From: Dipylidium caninum
Taxonomy: Eukaryota > Platyhelminthes > Cestoda > Cyclophyllidea > Dipylidiidae
Direction: 5' to 3'
DNA: 64,000 bases
Assembly (NCBI GenBank): GCA_017562135.1
Contig: QEYB01001642.1
Coordinates: 868,001 to 932,000, forward strand
Below the pieces are notes generated by a model. It saw only the letters and a list, made by a program, of their open reading frames with translations. It did not search any database and had not been told where the DNA came from. Both the position numbers and the translations under genes were made by a program. This document shows, piece by piece, positions 11,716 to 23,437 of the stretch (position 1 is its first letter; the number at the start of each line of letters is the position of its first letter).

Positions 11716-14700
11716 TCAGCGCGACTTGGGCATCTGCAGGCAGAGGCCTCGAGTGGTCAACCCGATTTCGGTGGCCATAGTGACACGACACAGTTGGCCC
11801 GCGTAGTTGAGTCGGTAGGCGGCGTTGGAGAGGGGCTCGCGCACGCACTCCTCCCCTCGGTAGATGGGAGTTAGGGAGGCGGGGCAGACCTCGAACGGAT
11901 TACGCGGGTCGTACGCTAACTCGAAGGCGTCCACAGGGTTGGCATCGCAGACCCGAAGGATCTTGCGCGTCTGCTCGGCCACTTCCGGTGAGGGCGCCAA
12001 ATCCAGAAGTCTACGGGCCATCAGCGCTGCCGTTCGGAAGTTTTTCAATTTAAAAAGCAAATTCACCGCTGTACGCAGGGTCAACACCAAATGGGGTAAC
12101 TCCAACTTCATGTGGGTGAAGTAGCAGGCTAACTCTACGCTGCGAACTTTGTCCTGCAAAGCATACACAGAAAAATGGCTCGGGATAAGCAAGTGGTCTG
12201 ACTTACAATTACATCTTTATGAGGAGCTTCACGGTGTTCAGCCCCAAGTAGCGGGGCCAGCCTTACGCAGTCAACTGATAGTTAAGGTCAACTACCGTAA
12301 AAACGAAATAATGCATGAGAAAATTGACTAACATCGGAATTAAGTCGGAAATAACGCGGAAGACTTAAATCGCTGCCAGACGACTCTACCAGGAACGGAG
12401 GACTAGAATGAGGGTTACCGTCAAAATAGCTACGCAAGACGCGATGGTGGCATTTGAATGTTTGATACCTCACTTAAAAAAATATAGAGTTCACGTCATT
12501 ATGAAAAAAAAGACACGATTCTGATCAGACTTCCCGCAAATAATTGACGGAAAATAGTGACTGCAGACGGGATTGCGAGAATGAAGCGCGAAAGGAGGTA
12601 GGTGACAGCACAAAGAATGGTTAATTTGATTAAACACATGCACACGCACCGAGGTGCGGAACGTTGGTGAACAAAATAAATGTGCCGTGAATAGCGAACT
12701 TTTAATCCGAAAGCAAACCCTCCCCGAGCAGTGAAGGGCATTAGCAACAGGGGATCCCACGAAGAGCCTAAGTTCCGCCAAATGCGAGCACCTCATAAGT
12801 GAGAAAAATATCAAGGTGAAAGCACAAGCCGAGCAGCACACGGGTTAAGGCTACGACGATGACACAGGGAGAAAAAACTAAGCGAGAAACATTCTCCTCT
12901 GACTTCCATCACAAAGGCACAGAGAAAAAATGCTAAAAGTGCACTGGGGGAAGGTGGTTCACAATCAATTCATTTGTCCCGTGAATACCTCGGCGTCTCC
13001 AACTTAGAGTAATGAAAAAGAGCCAGGAGAAGACAGGCGGCTGTCACGCACAACAGAAATTAAATCGAGTCAAATGTGTGAAGAAAACTTGTTATAATCT
13101 ATCTTATGGCTTCGGTCTGTATCATCTCCACAACATTCTAAACTTGTAAGAGAAAAAAAAACAAGTGATTTAGAAATGCTCTATCACAAAGGGTTATGCT
13201 CAATTGCAAAAGGAACCAAGTGCAAGTAAGCACCAAACCTCGACTTTTAGCCGAGTGTTAGACATTTAGGTGACGTAAGTTTGAATGGAAATGTGTGTGG
13301 TAAATCAAGCCATCTCTACCGCGTGATACTCGGTTGAGATGCGTTACGCCAATTCCCAGTAGAGGCCTGATGATTTTGAGCAGACAGAAGCCGGGGCCTA
13401 AAAAACGGAGCTGGCGCAAGACCGCACCCAGAACGAGTGAAAGCATGGATACTGGTTGCGTTCAAGTGCAGAAGGTTCAATCACCTTGTCGGTTTCCTTC
13501 GGAAGCATCTTCCGAGTCATCTCCATTTGAAGACCGATGATATACTCCTTGCAGATGTTGATAAGACTTCTTGCCTCGGCCTCCTCTGTATTGTTTTCTA
13601 ACAACAGGAGGGGAACTGAGAGCATGATGCTCCGGAAGCGCTCGACTGCATCGGCAAATTTAGCCTTGGTGGTCAGCTGGTAGGCGGTCTGGAGGCGGGC
13701 TATCAGGTGCTCAAGACGCAGCGGCACCGCGGGCAGCGCCTCGGCCAAAGCGCCGCGGGTGCGGTGGGCGCAAACTTGGAGTGATGGGCTGTGCGCCAGG
13801 CCGGGGAGCACCGTCCGCGGGGCCATGTACAACGCGTGGAAGATGGGCGCGTACGGCGTGAAGTCCACAACGCCCACCTGTTGATTCAGTAGTCGCATCG
13901 CCTGCGCGTAGGAACCTATAAATCCACAAGCCAGTGCTGTCATGATAGATGCATGTGAAATGTTTAAATCAACCTTTGTGAGCGGGCATTCATTGGGCTT
14001 ATCCCACAAGAGGCCGAGACATCACATTTTTGGGAGGAAACCAAAGGTGACAATAGCTCCAACTCCCAATTGTCTCTCAAATTAACTTAGAAAAGGCATT
14101 TGGCACACTATAAAAATGGTAACCCACGGCATTTACTAACCAATGGTCCGAATATACTTTCAGTGACTGCCACTTAATTCGTAAATCATGTTTTGGGCGA
14201 GAGGGAAAAAAAAAGAATTCAGCCAGTGAAAACATTTTTGAGGGTAATTGTTGCACCACCATCTGCCTAAGGGAAGTTGCGTCGTCACGTTTTTGCCAAG
14301 TTCCCTCAACAGAAGGAAAACTTCACTGAAACAAACCGCAAATATAAGGAAGAAACGTGCTGGAAGTTGGCAAGCGTACGGCCTGGAGGGCTTAAGTGGA
14401 GTCCATCAGAAGGAGGGCATGATGGAACCCCGTGAGAATTAATATCATGCGTGGGTGTATCATTCCACTCATTCGACCGTTGAAGTGCTATGCGCTAACG
14501 AAGATAGTAAACATTTAAAATATACAGATTTGTAACTCCACCTACGGTGCCGAGAGTTCGGTCAAAAAGATCAGTTAAATGACGTCCGACGTCTACGCAC
14601 ATAAGACTATCACATTTGGCCCCAATCAATCTTATGGGCACAAGGGAAGATGGTCTTTTCAATGGGAAAGAAAATTTTTTTTAGATACCCAATTCACGGG

Positions 14701-17700
14701 AACTTCTTAAAGAATAAAATTAAAATTATCATAAAAAGCATTATAGCGCGCCCTGTAGGTTGGAAGAAATGAACAATTTTGTAAGAAATTATTTGAAAAG
14801 CGACGGACAAAAAACAAATTTAGTCTAGATTATTCAGGATCTACTATAGCCTAAAAGATTCAGACAAACAAGCATGAAGGGTCGAAACTGAGGCACAGGG
14901 CTTATGAACAGGCGGAGTGGTTTGTGGTACCTCAAAGGACAAACGTAACCGAGGGGTGGGGCGGTCACGTGGATGCGGAGGAACCTTTAAGGACACGTTA
15001 GGTGGTTGTTCAGGCCATAGATTCGTCAGAAATTCACCTGAATCAAGAAACCTCCTACTCCGCAAGATGCAGTGCAGAATAGAAGCGTTGAAAATGGCAG
15101 TATAATTAGAATAGGCGGAAATCGCGCCTTTCGCCTTCGCCGCAGTAAGCGACGAAAAGCAAAAGGGCAAGCCAAGGTGGCATTCGAGGAGACTGTTAGA
15201 GGCAACAGGTGGAAGAGGGTTGAGGGTTTATTTTCGCGTTTATTGTGCTGACAGAATACGATTCCGCATGAGGGCAGCGTGGGCGACGGGGCACAATGAA
15301 AGTTAAACGGGGCGTGCGGGCACACACGCACGGATGGGCAGGGCGGCCCCGCCCCGTGGGCGATGGGGCAGAGGTTAGACGCCGGTGTAGTCCTAACTCC
15401 GGCCAAGGAGTCGTGGGGTCCACAGCCGAGCTAATGATATAATAATGGCGGCGAAAAAATTCTGCTGTCACAGCAGGAGTCGTGGATACCGTCAGGCCAC
15501 TGCTCCAGAATTACTATTCAATCCCCCAAAGTACGACCTTACAAGACTAAAGAATCATTCCGATATTGACAATACACAGAAAAAGAGAATAAAATAGAGG
15601 GTGAAAATTGAAGGCTCTGTGAGTAAAACAATGCTCGGCGTTCTGAACGACTCGAGATAATTTTATGATGGTCAGATATTCCCGTAACTTGAAGAAATGG
15701 GTAGACAAAAAAAGGAATTTACGACGACCAGAGGATAACTTCAGACTTTACGGACACCAATTTGACACATATGATGCATTTATAGAGGGCTAGTAAGACA
15801 TCGTCATAATAAGTCCGACTAGCGATTCAAGTACTTTCAAAATATTAACATAATTTACGTTCGTAGCGAGGCCACAATCCGCCAGCTGCATTATAATCGC
15901 TATAATCGTGACAAGCAGGTGTGATTACCGGGGTCTCAGTGCAATGCTTGGCCCAAGAAAAAGCTTCAAGAGAAACTGTAATTAGCAAGCACAATAAGAC
16001 ACACCAGCGAGGATGTGGTCAACGGCGAGGGGGGAGTTGTCAGCCCAGTAAGAATCAGGCGAGCGACCCGGTGTTGGCTCAACGAAGGCTTCCAACAACG
16101 CTTTGCCTTTTGAGGTCGATATTCCCTCGGTTTCGAGGTCTTCAGGAGGAAGATCCAGATCTTGTTCCACCTCCCAGCCACCTGAAATCAGGCAAAGGAC
16201 TGCTAAACTTAGAAAGTCGGCCTTGGGAAAATTACTGAAAAGGAAGAAGTATACAGACCCTCATCGTCGCCTAAATCATCCCCACTCGCATCTTCATCCT
16301 CGAAGCAGCGTTTAGACGGTTTGTCCTCTCCTTCTTCATCCAACTCCAAGTCGGCATCTTCGCCCCAATTCGGCATCTCGTCAGAATCCATGTTGAAGGC
16401 AATTTTATCGGTTTTAGGCAAGCGGATTCTCGGTCCTGATGCCGCGTCAGTATCCTCTACGCCCGCTTTTCCAATCGCTACCTCAAAAAAGTCCTTGTGC
16501 ACACTCAGGGTGGGCCAGTTGTCCTCCGCCACCGCAGAGGGCGCGGCTGGCGGGGATGGGACCAATAACTTGGAGGAGGGATTCTCTGGCAGTGATATTT
16601 CGCCATTTGGTGTCAGCTTTTCCGCCTCCTGTGTTAAGCCGTGTGTAAGAGCAGTAAGAGTAGCCAGAGAACTCCGATTGCAATTCTTCAACACTTTAAT
16701 ACGCTCGACCACGTCACCCAGCAGTAGAGCGATCTGATACTGTTGGCCCAAATCACGTTGCACTTCTGCTATCTTCATCATCTTGCGCAGTTTATCCAAG
16801 TTGCCAGTGATGAGATAGAGGAAAGAAAGTTTGGAGAAATTCTTGGTCCTCTGATAAGTCATTTCAAGAATTTTGATGTTGCCTTGTCGCAAAGCCAGTT
16901 CACCCAGACGTTCCCAGCAGGCTTTATCGTCGAGGACACGAGCAGCCTCCAAACCAACTTCCAAGAGGCCACAATCCATAGCCAGCGAGAAGCGCGTTCT
17001 GGTGTCCTTAACAAAGTGGAGAGCCACCTCGGGGTAGCCCTTCTGCTCTAGATAACCTATTATTGCCTGTCCGGTAAGATTAGCATGGTTGACCATGTAG
17101 AGAACCTCGTCGTAGCGACGATTTATAAGAGCTAATTTAAATCGGTACTCCGTGGGGTCGACGGAGAGGACCTTGGGCTGGCAATCACGGTCCAGGCAGA
17201 ATATTGAATCGCCATGTACCTTGGTAATATAGATGGGCAAATCTAGGGTGCGTATGATACCGTGATCCCCATTTAAAAGACAATACTTGATATGAGTCGT
17301 GGTGGTGTAAATGAAAACGCCTGCCTCTTCGGCCCAAGCACCACTCTTTATGCGAATAGTCTCGTGGATGCTGGTCTTCACCTCCAATTGACGATCACAT
17401 AGGTAAAGAAATGTCTTGCTGAAGAGGGCGACATGTTGACCGTCGGGAGACCAGGTGGCTTGGCGAATAATTTTCGTATTTTTTAGAGTCGTCAAGGTCC
17501 TTGCATTGGACACAGAATAAAGGTTCAGACCAGAGGAGTCACGCACCAGGATGTTGCCAGTGCCACCAAAGAAGATGCAGTCAGCTCCAGGAAAATCAAT
17601 TTTTTTGAGTTTTTCGTTAGCCGAGTTGCGTACTACCAGAGTGCCGGGGGCCTCGAGAACGACGAATTTATTACGTCCTATCCACACAGCACCTGATCCG

Positions 17701-20700
17701 TGGCCGCTGCGACTTTCTGCCGCACTGTCAGTGATCGAGGCATCCTTCGGCAGTTGGTAGAGATCATAAACCACTTGAGAGATGGTGTAGTTAGCAGTAC
17801 CTGACTCCGTAAATAATGGCCGTGAGGTTATGATGACCGAATTCTCGATGTGGTTGTAAGCAATCGCAAAAGGTGCGCCGTAACTTAAGTGAGAAAGAAC
17901 GGAAAAAACGATCACTTAGAATAAGTGCGATTGCACAAGTCGTCATATTACTAAAAAAACCAGATAAAAAAACTTCCAAATGCCATCTGGTAGAAGCTTT
18001 ACCGGTAAAGCTTACTGAGCTTGTTCGAAGACAAAGTCTTACGGGCATTAAGAATTTGAACAAGCATAACAAGCCCAAGAATAAACGACCAGTAGTGGAT
18101 TAACAAAAGAATTTTTAATAAGATTCGAAATCCTATAAAGGTAACAGCCCGTTGGATCGGTCAAAAACTGTTATTCTATGGGAATGCGTAGCGATATTTA
18201 TACAACTTTGCCTCGTTGTCAGCGGACGTATTAGGAAGAAGAGGGATAATGTCTGGAGAAAGACTTATGTTTTAGATTGTTAGAGATCAAATATTAGGAG
18301 CAGAACCAATAAGGGATATAAAAAATGTCATGTCGATTTAGTGTTTGATGGAATGAAAAATTGAAACAAAAAATAGTACTTTGTGTATTGAAAAATAATA
18401 TTCAATGGAATCATTTCAATGAAGGATTAATACACGTATTTGCTGCCTCATTAATCATTTATTCTAAAAGATAAGGAACCGACTCAACCACCTGATCCTG
18501 TCAATATTATACAATGCCGCGTACCCTAAACGATGAGCACGTGAATTAGCCATTTGAAGCAATATTTTAAGAATTACTCGAAGTACAACGGTTGATTGAC
18601 ACGTGGGTTTTAGTAAATAAAATCCCTATTTCATTTACAGTAACAAGGTTTTGACGAATTTCACCTTCAGACAAAGGATTAGAAGAATGTATCGAATGAT
18701 CGTGGATTGGACTTGGCAGTTACCACTGGTGTTTGACGCGTTAAATGTAGACCACGTTGAACACTACGTCACATACTCTTTAAGAGTTATGATAGGGGAG
18801 TCCTTGCTGTTGGTGAAGTTGAACTTGCGCAGCTGCTTAGCCCGCACATAGAAAAGAATGTCCTTGTGCAAAGTCCAAGCAGGCCGTTCGCGATCCAATT
18901 TGAAGACGACCACACCTTCATCATGACCTGCGGCGAAGAGGCTGTGAGTCGGATGAACGACGATGACCCAGAACGGTCGGAGTCACGTCTAATGGTGGCC
19001 ACGCAAGAGCGTTTCGCCAAATTCCACACTCGAATAGTTTTATCTTCCGAGTCCGACAATAATAAGTCCTGCTTGGGGTGGAAGATGACGCAACTCACAT
19101 TGTTCGTATGCCCCCGAAGAGTGTCTAGGAGCCATGCCTTTGTCTCTATCGCAATGAAATGAACTGCGTTATAGTCAAGATAAAGAAAGCTTAATCTAAT
19201 TATTAACTAAGGAGAAACTATTTAATCTCGAAGTTAAAATGCCAAACCATCGATACTACTTAAGCCGTACAAGTAAGAGCTATTTTTTCGAAAACGGATG
19301 CACGACAGCGAGCACAACTTTACGTCCCAAAAACGTGAATTACCTGTGAGGCTCCTACCTACGTAAAATTTTTGGGATGTATAAATTGAAACAACAGAAA
19401 ACGATGCGCTTTAAAGCTCCCGAAAAAGGTTAAATTTGCGCGGATTTTCTTGGTAATGACCTAATTTTCATACCCGGGTCCCCATGCTAATGTTAAGATG
19501 TTACACTAGACATGGATGCTCAAGACAGCCTGCACCCGAATGCCTGTTAGATACATATTCTTAAACTGAAAGACAAAATAATAACCACAACACAGCAATA
19601 TCTGCTAAAAGAATATGAACCCAAAATTTTATGCAGTGCATTACTAGTAACATTAATATACATAGAACCAAACAATGAATAATTTGTTAATTAATAAATA
19701 TCGTACAGAGACGTTAGGGCAACATTTAAAACTACTAATACGATGTAAACACTTTAAAAAGGACCTTAACTGATTACTGCCTTCTTAAAAATAAGATTCA
19801 GAAAAAGGCGAAGTAATCAATAATTTAATTAAAGATAGATGCAAAAGAGAGTAGAGAAATAAAAATGAATCTCCACAAAAGTACAAAATACACTTACCGG
19901 TGATACGCCAAAGGCGAATCTGACGGTCGTCAGAGGCAGAAACAATGATAGGGAGATTAGGATGGAAGGCAACCCAATTGACACCGCGGTCATGGCCCTC
20001 GAGAACGTGGCGTGCGACGACATCAGCAGACCCAAACAAATCAGTATTATTACCCAGGCTACCGTGACCCATAGAACTACTACCACCGGTAATGTAGCGC
20101 ATCTGCTCCTGTGTGAGAGAAAACTTTCGATATATACGAAGAACTAGTTGATTTGTTATATTATTATTATATATTTATTTGAATCATTTTAATTCGCTTC
20201 AACATGAAGTGAATCTGAGAAAAGTTATACTGCGAAGTGAAAATGCCCACAAGTGTTTCAGCACAAATTTTTTGTTGATAAAAAGTTTATAGATAATCAA
20301 GAGTAATTTAAACCATAAGGGCAATCCCTACATAAGAAAGAGACAGAAAGAAACAAGTTCGTTAGCCACCAGAGGAAGTAACGCAAGAATATCAGGATTA
20401 TTCGTCAATACTAAACAAGTTAAAACAAATTAAAACATGCAATGGGAACTAAAGAACGCAAATGGACAGGAGTCATTTGAATGTTCAAAAAAAATTTTGT
20501 ATTAGTTCTTCATACAAATAGATTTCAAAAAATGCACATATCCTTCAAAATTAAAATAGTATGAAGTGAGACGAGTATGCAAGTAGAGTTAGACACTACA
20601 GGATACAAACCTCAACCCCAGGAAGACTTGCAGGGGCAACATTCTTTTTACGAAACCCGGAAATATCCCAAACACGAACAGTTTGATCAAGGGAACCAGA

Positions 20701-21293
20701 AACAACAAGGTCTTCTTTTGGGTGGAACTGTGCACACATCACATAGTGACAATGACCCGTAAGCACATAAGCTAGAGAACGAGACTGCCAGTTCCAAATC
20801 CGAACACTCTGATCATCTGATGAACTCAAAATCCAAGGATATTCCTAAGAACGAAGAGGAAGTTTTAATGCTCTGCAAGTTATAGAGATAAAAGGTGTAC
20901 TAGAAAACTCACGTGGTGGAAAAATGTCGTTCGTATGTAGTCTACGTGCCCGTGGAGAACGAACGAACATTTGCGCTGCTTGTAGTTCCAGACTCTGATT
21001 TTGTAGTCGTCTCCCCCAGAGACAAATAAGGGCTGATTTTTGTGAAAGTCCAAACCACGGACAGGTCCTTCATGTTCCTCGAACTTGTCAACGAGAGCAC
21101 AAGACCTGTAATCCCACAGCTCAATCACGCCCGTATGGAGGCCAGACAAAATCCAGGGTCTTTTTGGGTGGAAGGCCAAGCCTAAGAAGCCAAATCAGTA
21201 AAAATCAAGGAAAAATCTAAAACAAAACTTTAAAACAATCATAATACCCTTCACTCTAGCAGACGATGAGTCAAATTCGGCAAGATAGGTCAT
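11716..21293 (-). CDS. COPA: COPI coatomer subunit alpha (COPA), nine exons, one frameshift
   Basis: Alpha-COP is the WD40-propeller scaffold of the COPI coat that drives Golgi-to-ER and intra-Golgi transport. Exons in order of translation: 21293-21248, 21181-20913, 20844-20611, 20108-19898, 19145-18777, 17883-16259, 16181-16005, 13915-13485, 12153-11716. All junctions have GT and AG and matching phases. The amino-terminal WD40 repeats ([30 protein letters not shown]) lead into the second propeller, an acidic linker ([15 protein letters not shown]) and the carboxyl domain that binds epsilon-COP ([22 protein letters not shown]). The start is ATG at 21293, giving MTYLAEF before the first repeat. 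The frame is broken once, at 18973/18974, where one base is missing. Allowing for that base the product is about 1266 residues; the human protein has about 1224. Introns run from 66 to 2089 nt. The gene converges on CBL and diverges from MED1. Confidence 0.96.
12154..16004 (-). other. Two long COPA introns around exon 8
   Basis: Introns 12154-13484 (1331 nt) and 13916-16004 (2089 nt) flank the 431-nt exon 8 at 13485-13915. On the plus strand they are A-rich, so T-rich in the sense of transcription, apart from a GC-richer stretch at about 14870-15420. No gene-like frame, RNA gene or mobile element is recognisable inside them. Confidence 0.6.
18972..18975 (-). other. Apparent one-base deletion in COPA exon 5
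   Basis: Before this point exon 5 reads RRDSDR in frame. After it the conserved [11 protein letters not shown] and [12 protein letters not shown] segments are found only in the next frame. The minus-strand text is GACCGTTCTGG where GACCGNTTCTGG would be expected, so one base is missing, plausibly a T from a run. Exon length confirms this: 369 nt is one short of what the flanking splice phases need. It could be a homopolymer error in the assembly, an allele or, less likely, a decayed copy. Confidence 0.85.
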
Positions 21294-23437
21294 CACTCCA
21301 GAAAGGTGCTTATTTGGAACTGCTCAAAAAGAGCGGCTGCGATAAAAGCAGTATAAAGACCATATTAATAGAAGCCCGTATATTAATTTTCGTGTGTAAA
21401 CAACAAAAAATTAAGCAATATATAAATTGTACTACCAAGACGCATGCTTTTATTGTGCCTAACGCCTATCTGGAGTGCGTGCATTGCTTATCACACAGCG
21501 GACGACTCATTCGTTCTACGCTAATTTGCCCTTACACACCCCTTCCTTTGTCGAATAAATATGTCATAGTTTTCAAATGCCCCAAAAACATATAAATGAT
21601 GGGACAAACACTCCATATTTTTAATTTGCCTTTACATTGGTGACGCTCATATTAATGGGCTCTCCGTGAGTACAGTACTATGTTCTGCTCGAGGTGGCCG
21701 CATTATGATAGACTAGTCAGGAAGATGGGGATCTGTACCACATGTTATTCTCCAAGGAAGATTGACATATTTCCATAAGACCGTGGTGTTTCTCAGTGAT
21801 GAATATGCACTCGCCTTAAGGACTTGTAAAATTATTTCCTTTCCTTACCTAGACACGGACGCCTTTTTCCAATGTCTTGACGCTGAACAACCTGTGATTA
21901 GTTGAAAATCACATCTACCTTTGAGTAGCACAAAATTGGAAGCGGAGAATCCTAAATGAAATAGAGAATTATCGAAAGGGGATGTAAGTTGTTACCTTGG
22001 GTAGATGTTAGTCATCCTTAATTGAATTTTAATGTTCATTACTAAAGAGACGGTTTTGTGGTGGTTATTGTCTGCACGTGGTACAGATGGTGCTGTCAAA
22101 GTAGGCTCAAATCATATTTACGATTATTGTTTATTCGGCCAGGGAAATCATATACGCCAAAATTTTTATTTTCTCTTTTAGTAATTCATGCTACTTGAGC
22201 GACTACTCGACGAAGTCTCGTTAGGTTTGCCACCATCGTTTATCTTTCATACTACTACATGATATTAGACAATTCTCTACTAACGAAACGTGATTACTGA
22301 AAGACCCTATATTGCTGGTATTTCTACCTTCACGAAATTACGATGAAATAACTTTTGAAACTGTTACCAGTTAATCTTTGGTGGCTACTACTAGATTTTG
22401 GAGTATTAAACATGCGGTTCAATAGTTTTATGTCGATGGTACAAAAATTTCAAAAGAAGTTATGTAATAAGTCGAATGGTAGTGGAAAGAAGAAATTCAC
22501 AGTTATATTTCCAAAAATTAGCTGTATAATAAAAGTGAAATCTCGTCTAAGCCTGCTTCAAGCTCGAAAGTATAAGAATATGCGCGACCTTTATACTGCC
22601 TTTCTTAAGCATACGCGATTTAAACTCTTTAACTTGCTAAACTTTCGGAAAATATTGCAGACACTTGATTGTAAATTATAAAATGGTCACATATTTGCTT
22701 TCAAGAGTGGCTCTTTTAATTCACGCTTTCCTAGTGGAATTCAGAACATGCAGAATACCACTATTAGCCCATCAGTCATTTAGCCCACGATGACATTTGC
22801 AGTTCATCTGGTAATCACCTAAAATTTCACATACGCTGTGGTTACCCACCTTTAAAATTCCCACTACAATGTTTCATATAGAAACATGTTATGGTAGTAA
22901 AGAATTTGATATCATTGTTTCCAGAACGATGCCCATTTTCACCTAAATTCCATCCAATTTCGGCGCGTATATCGCAATAGTTGGAAAGTATCTTTGCCAA
23001 ACGCCCAGCCTTATTCCTTAAAAGTTCGTGTTTACCAGTTTTTTTACCCCTATACTGTCTTAAGAAAGTTATTTGACGCTGTGCGTTTTTTCGGAGCATT
23101 ACATCATTGCGTTCTATTTTTATGGGCTTTAAATATTTACCAGCCTCCTAGAGGGGGTTATTGTCAGTCGGGTGCTTAGCTGATCTCCGGGTAGTTTCGA
23201 AGAAAGATTGTTTCTTTGTATGTGTACAGATTTTCGAGCGGATATTTGGGCATTTACGGTTGTCGTATTCGATTACACGTTTTTTCACTAATATTCAGGA
23301 GTTTATGCCACCCCTTTATAGCGTTCAACGTCTCTCCTGGAAGTTTTTCTTGTATTATGTCCCCCTGCCTCTGTTGATTATTTGCTCGAGTCACTTATTT
23401 GTGCTTACTCGTCATGTTGATCTTACTATTCGTTTAG
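21294..23437. other. Divergent COPA/MED1 upstream region
   Basis: COPA starts at 21293 on the minus strand and the first recognised MED1 exon begins near 23438 on the plus strand, so both promoters and the missing MED1 amino-terminal exon should lie here. No clear TATA box was seen next to the COPA start. The plus-strand frame 22355-22681 (108 codons) is Lys/Leu/Phe-rich and AT-driven; I could not match it to the MED1 amino terminus and do not call it a gene. The region is T-rich on the plus strand from about 21.8 kb, consistent with a MED1 5' intron. Confidence 0.5.

Noticed and set aside
22355..22681. 108-codon frame as the missing MED1 amino terminus
   Set aside because: It lacks the expected conserved tryptophan-containing segment, and no donor joins it to the exon at 23438 or 23457 in phase.
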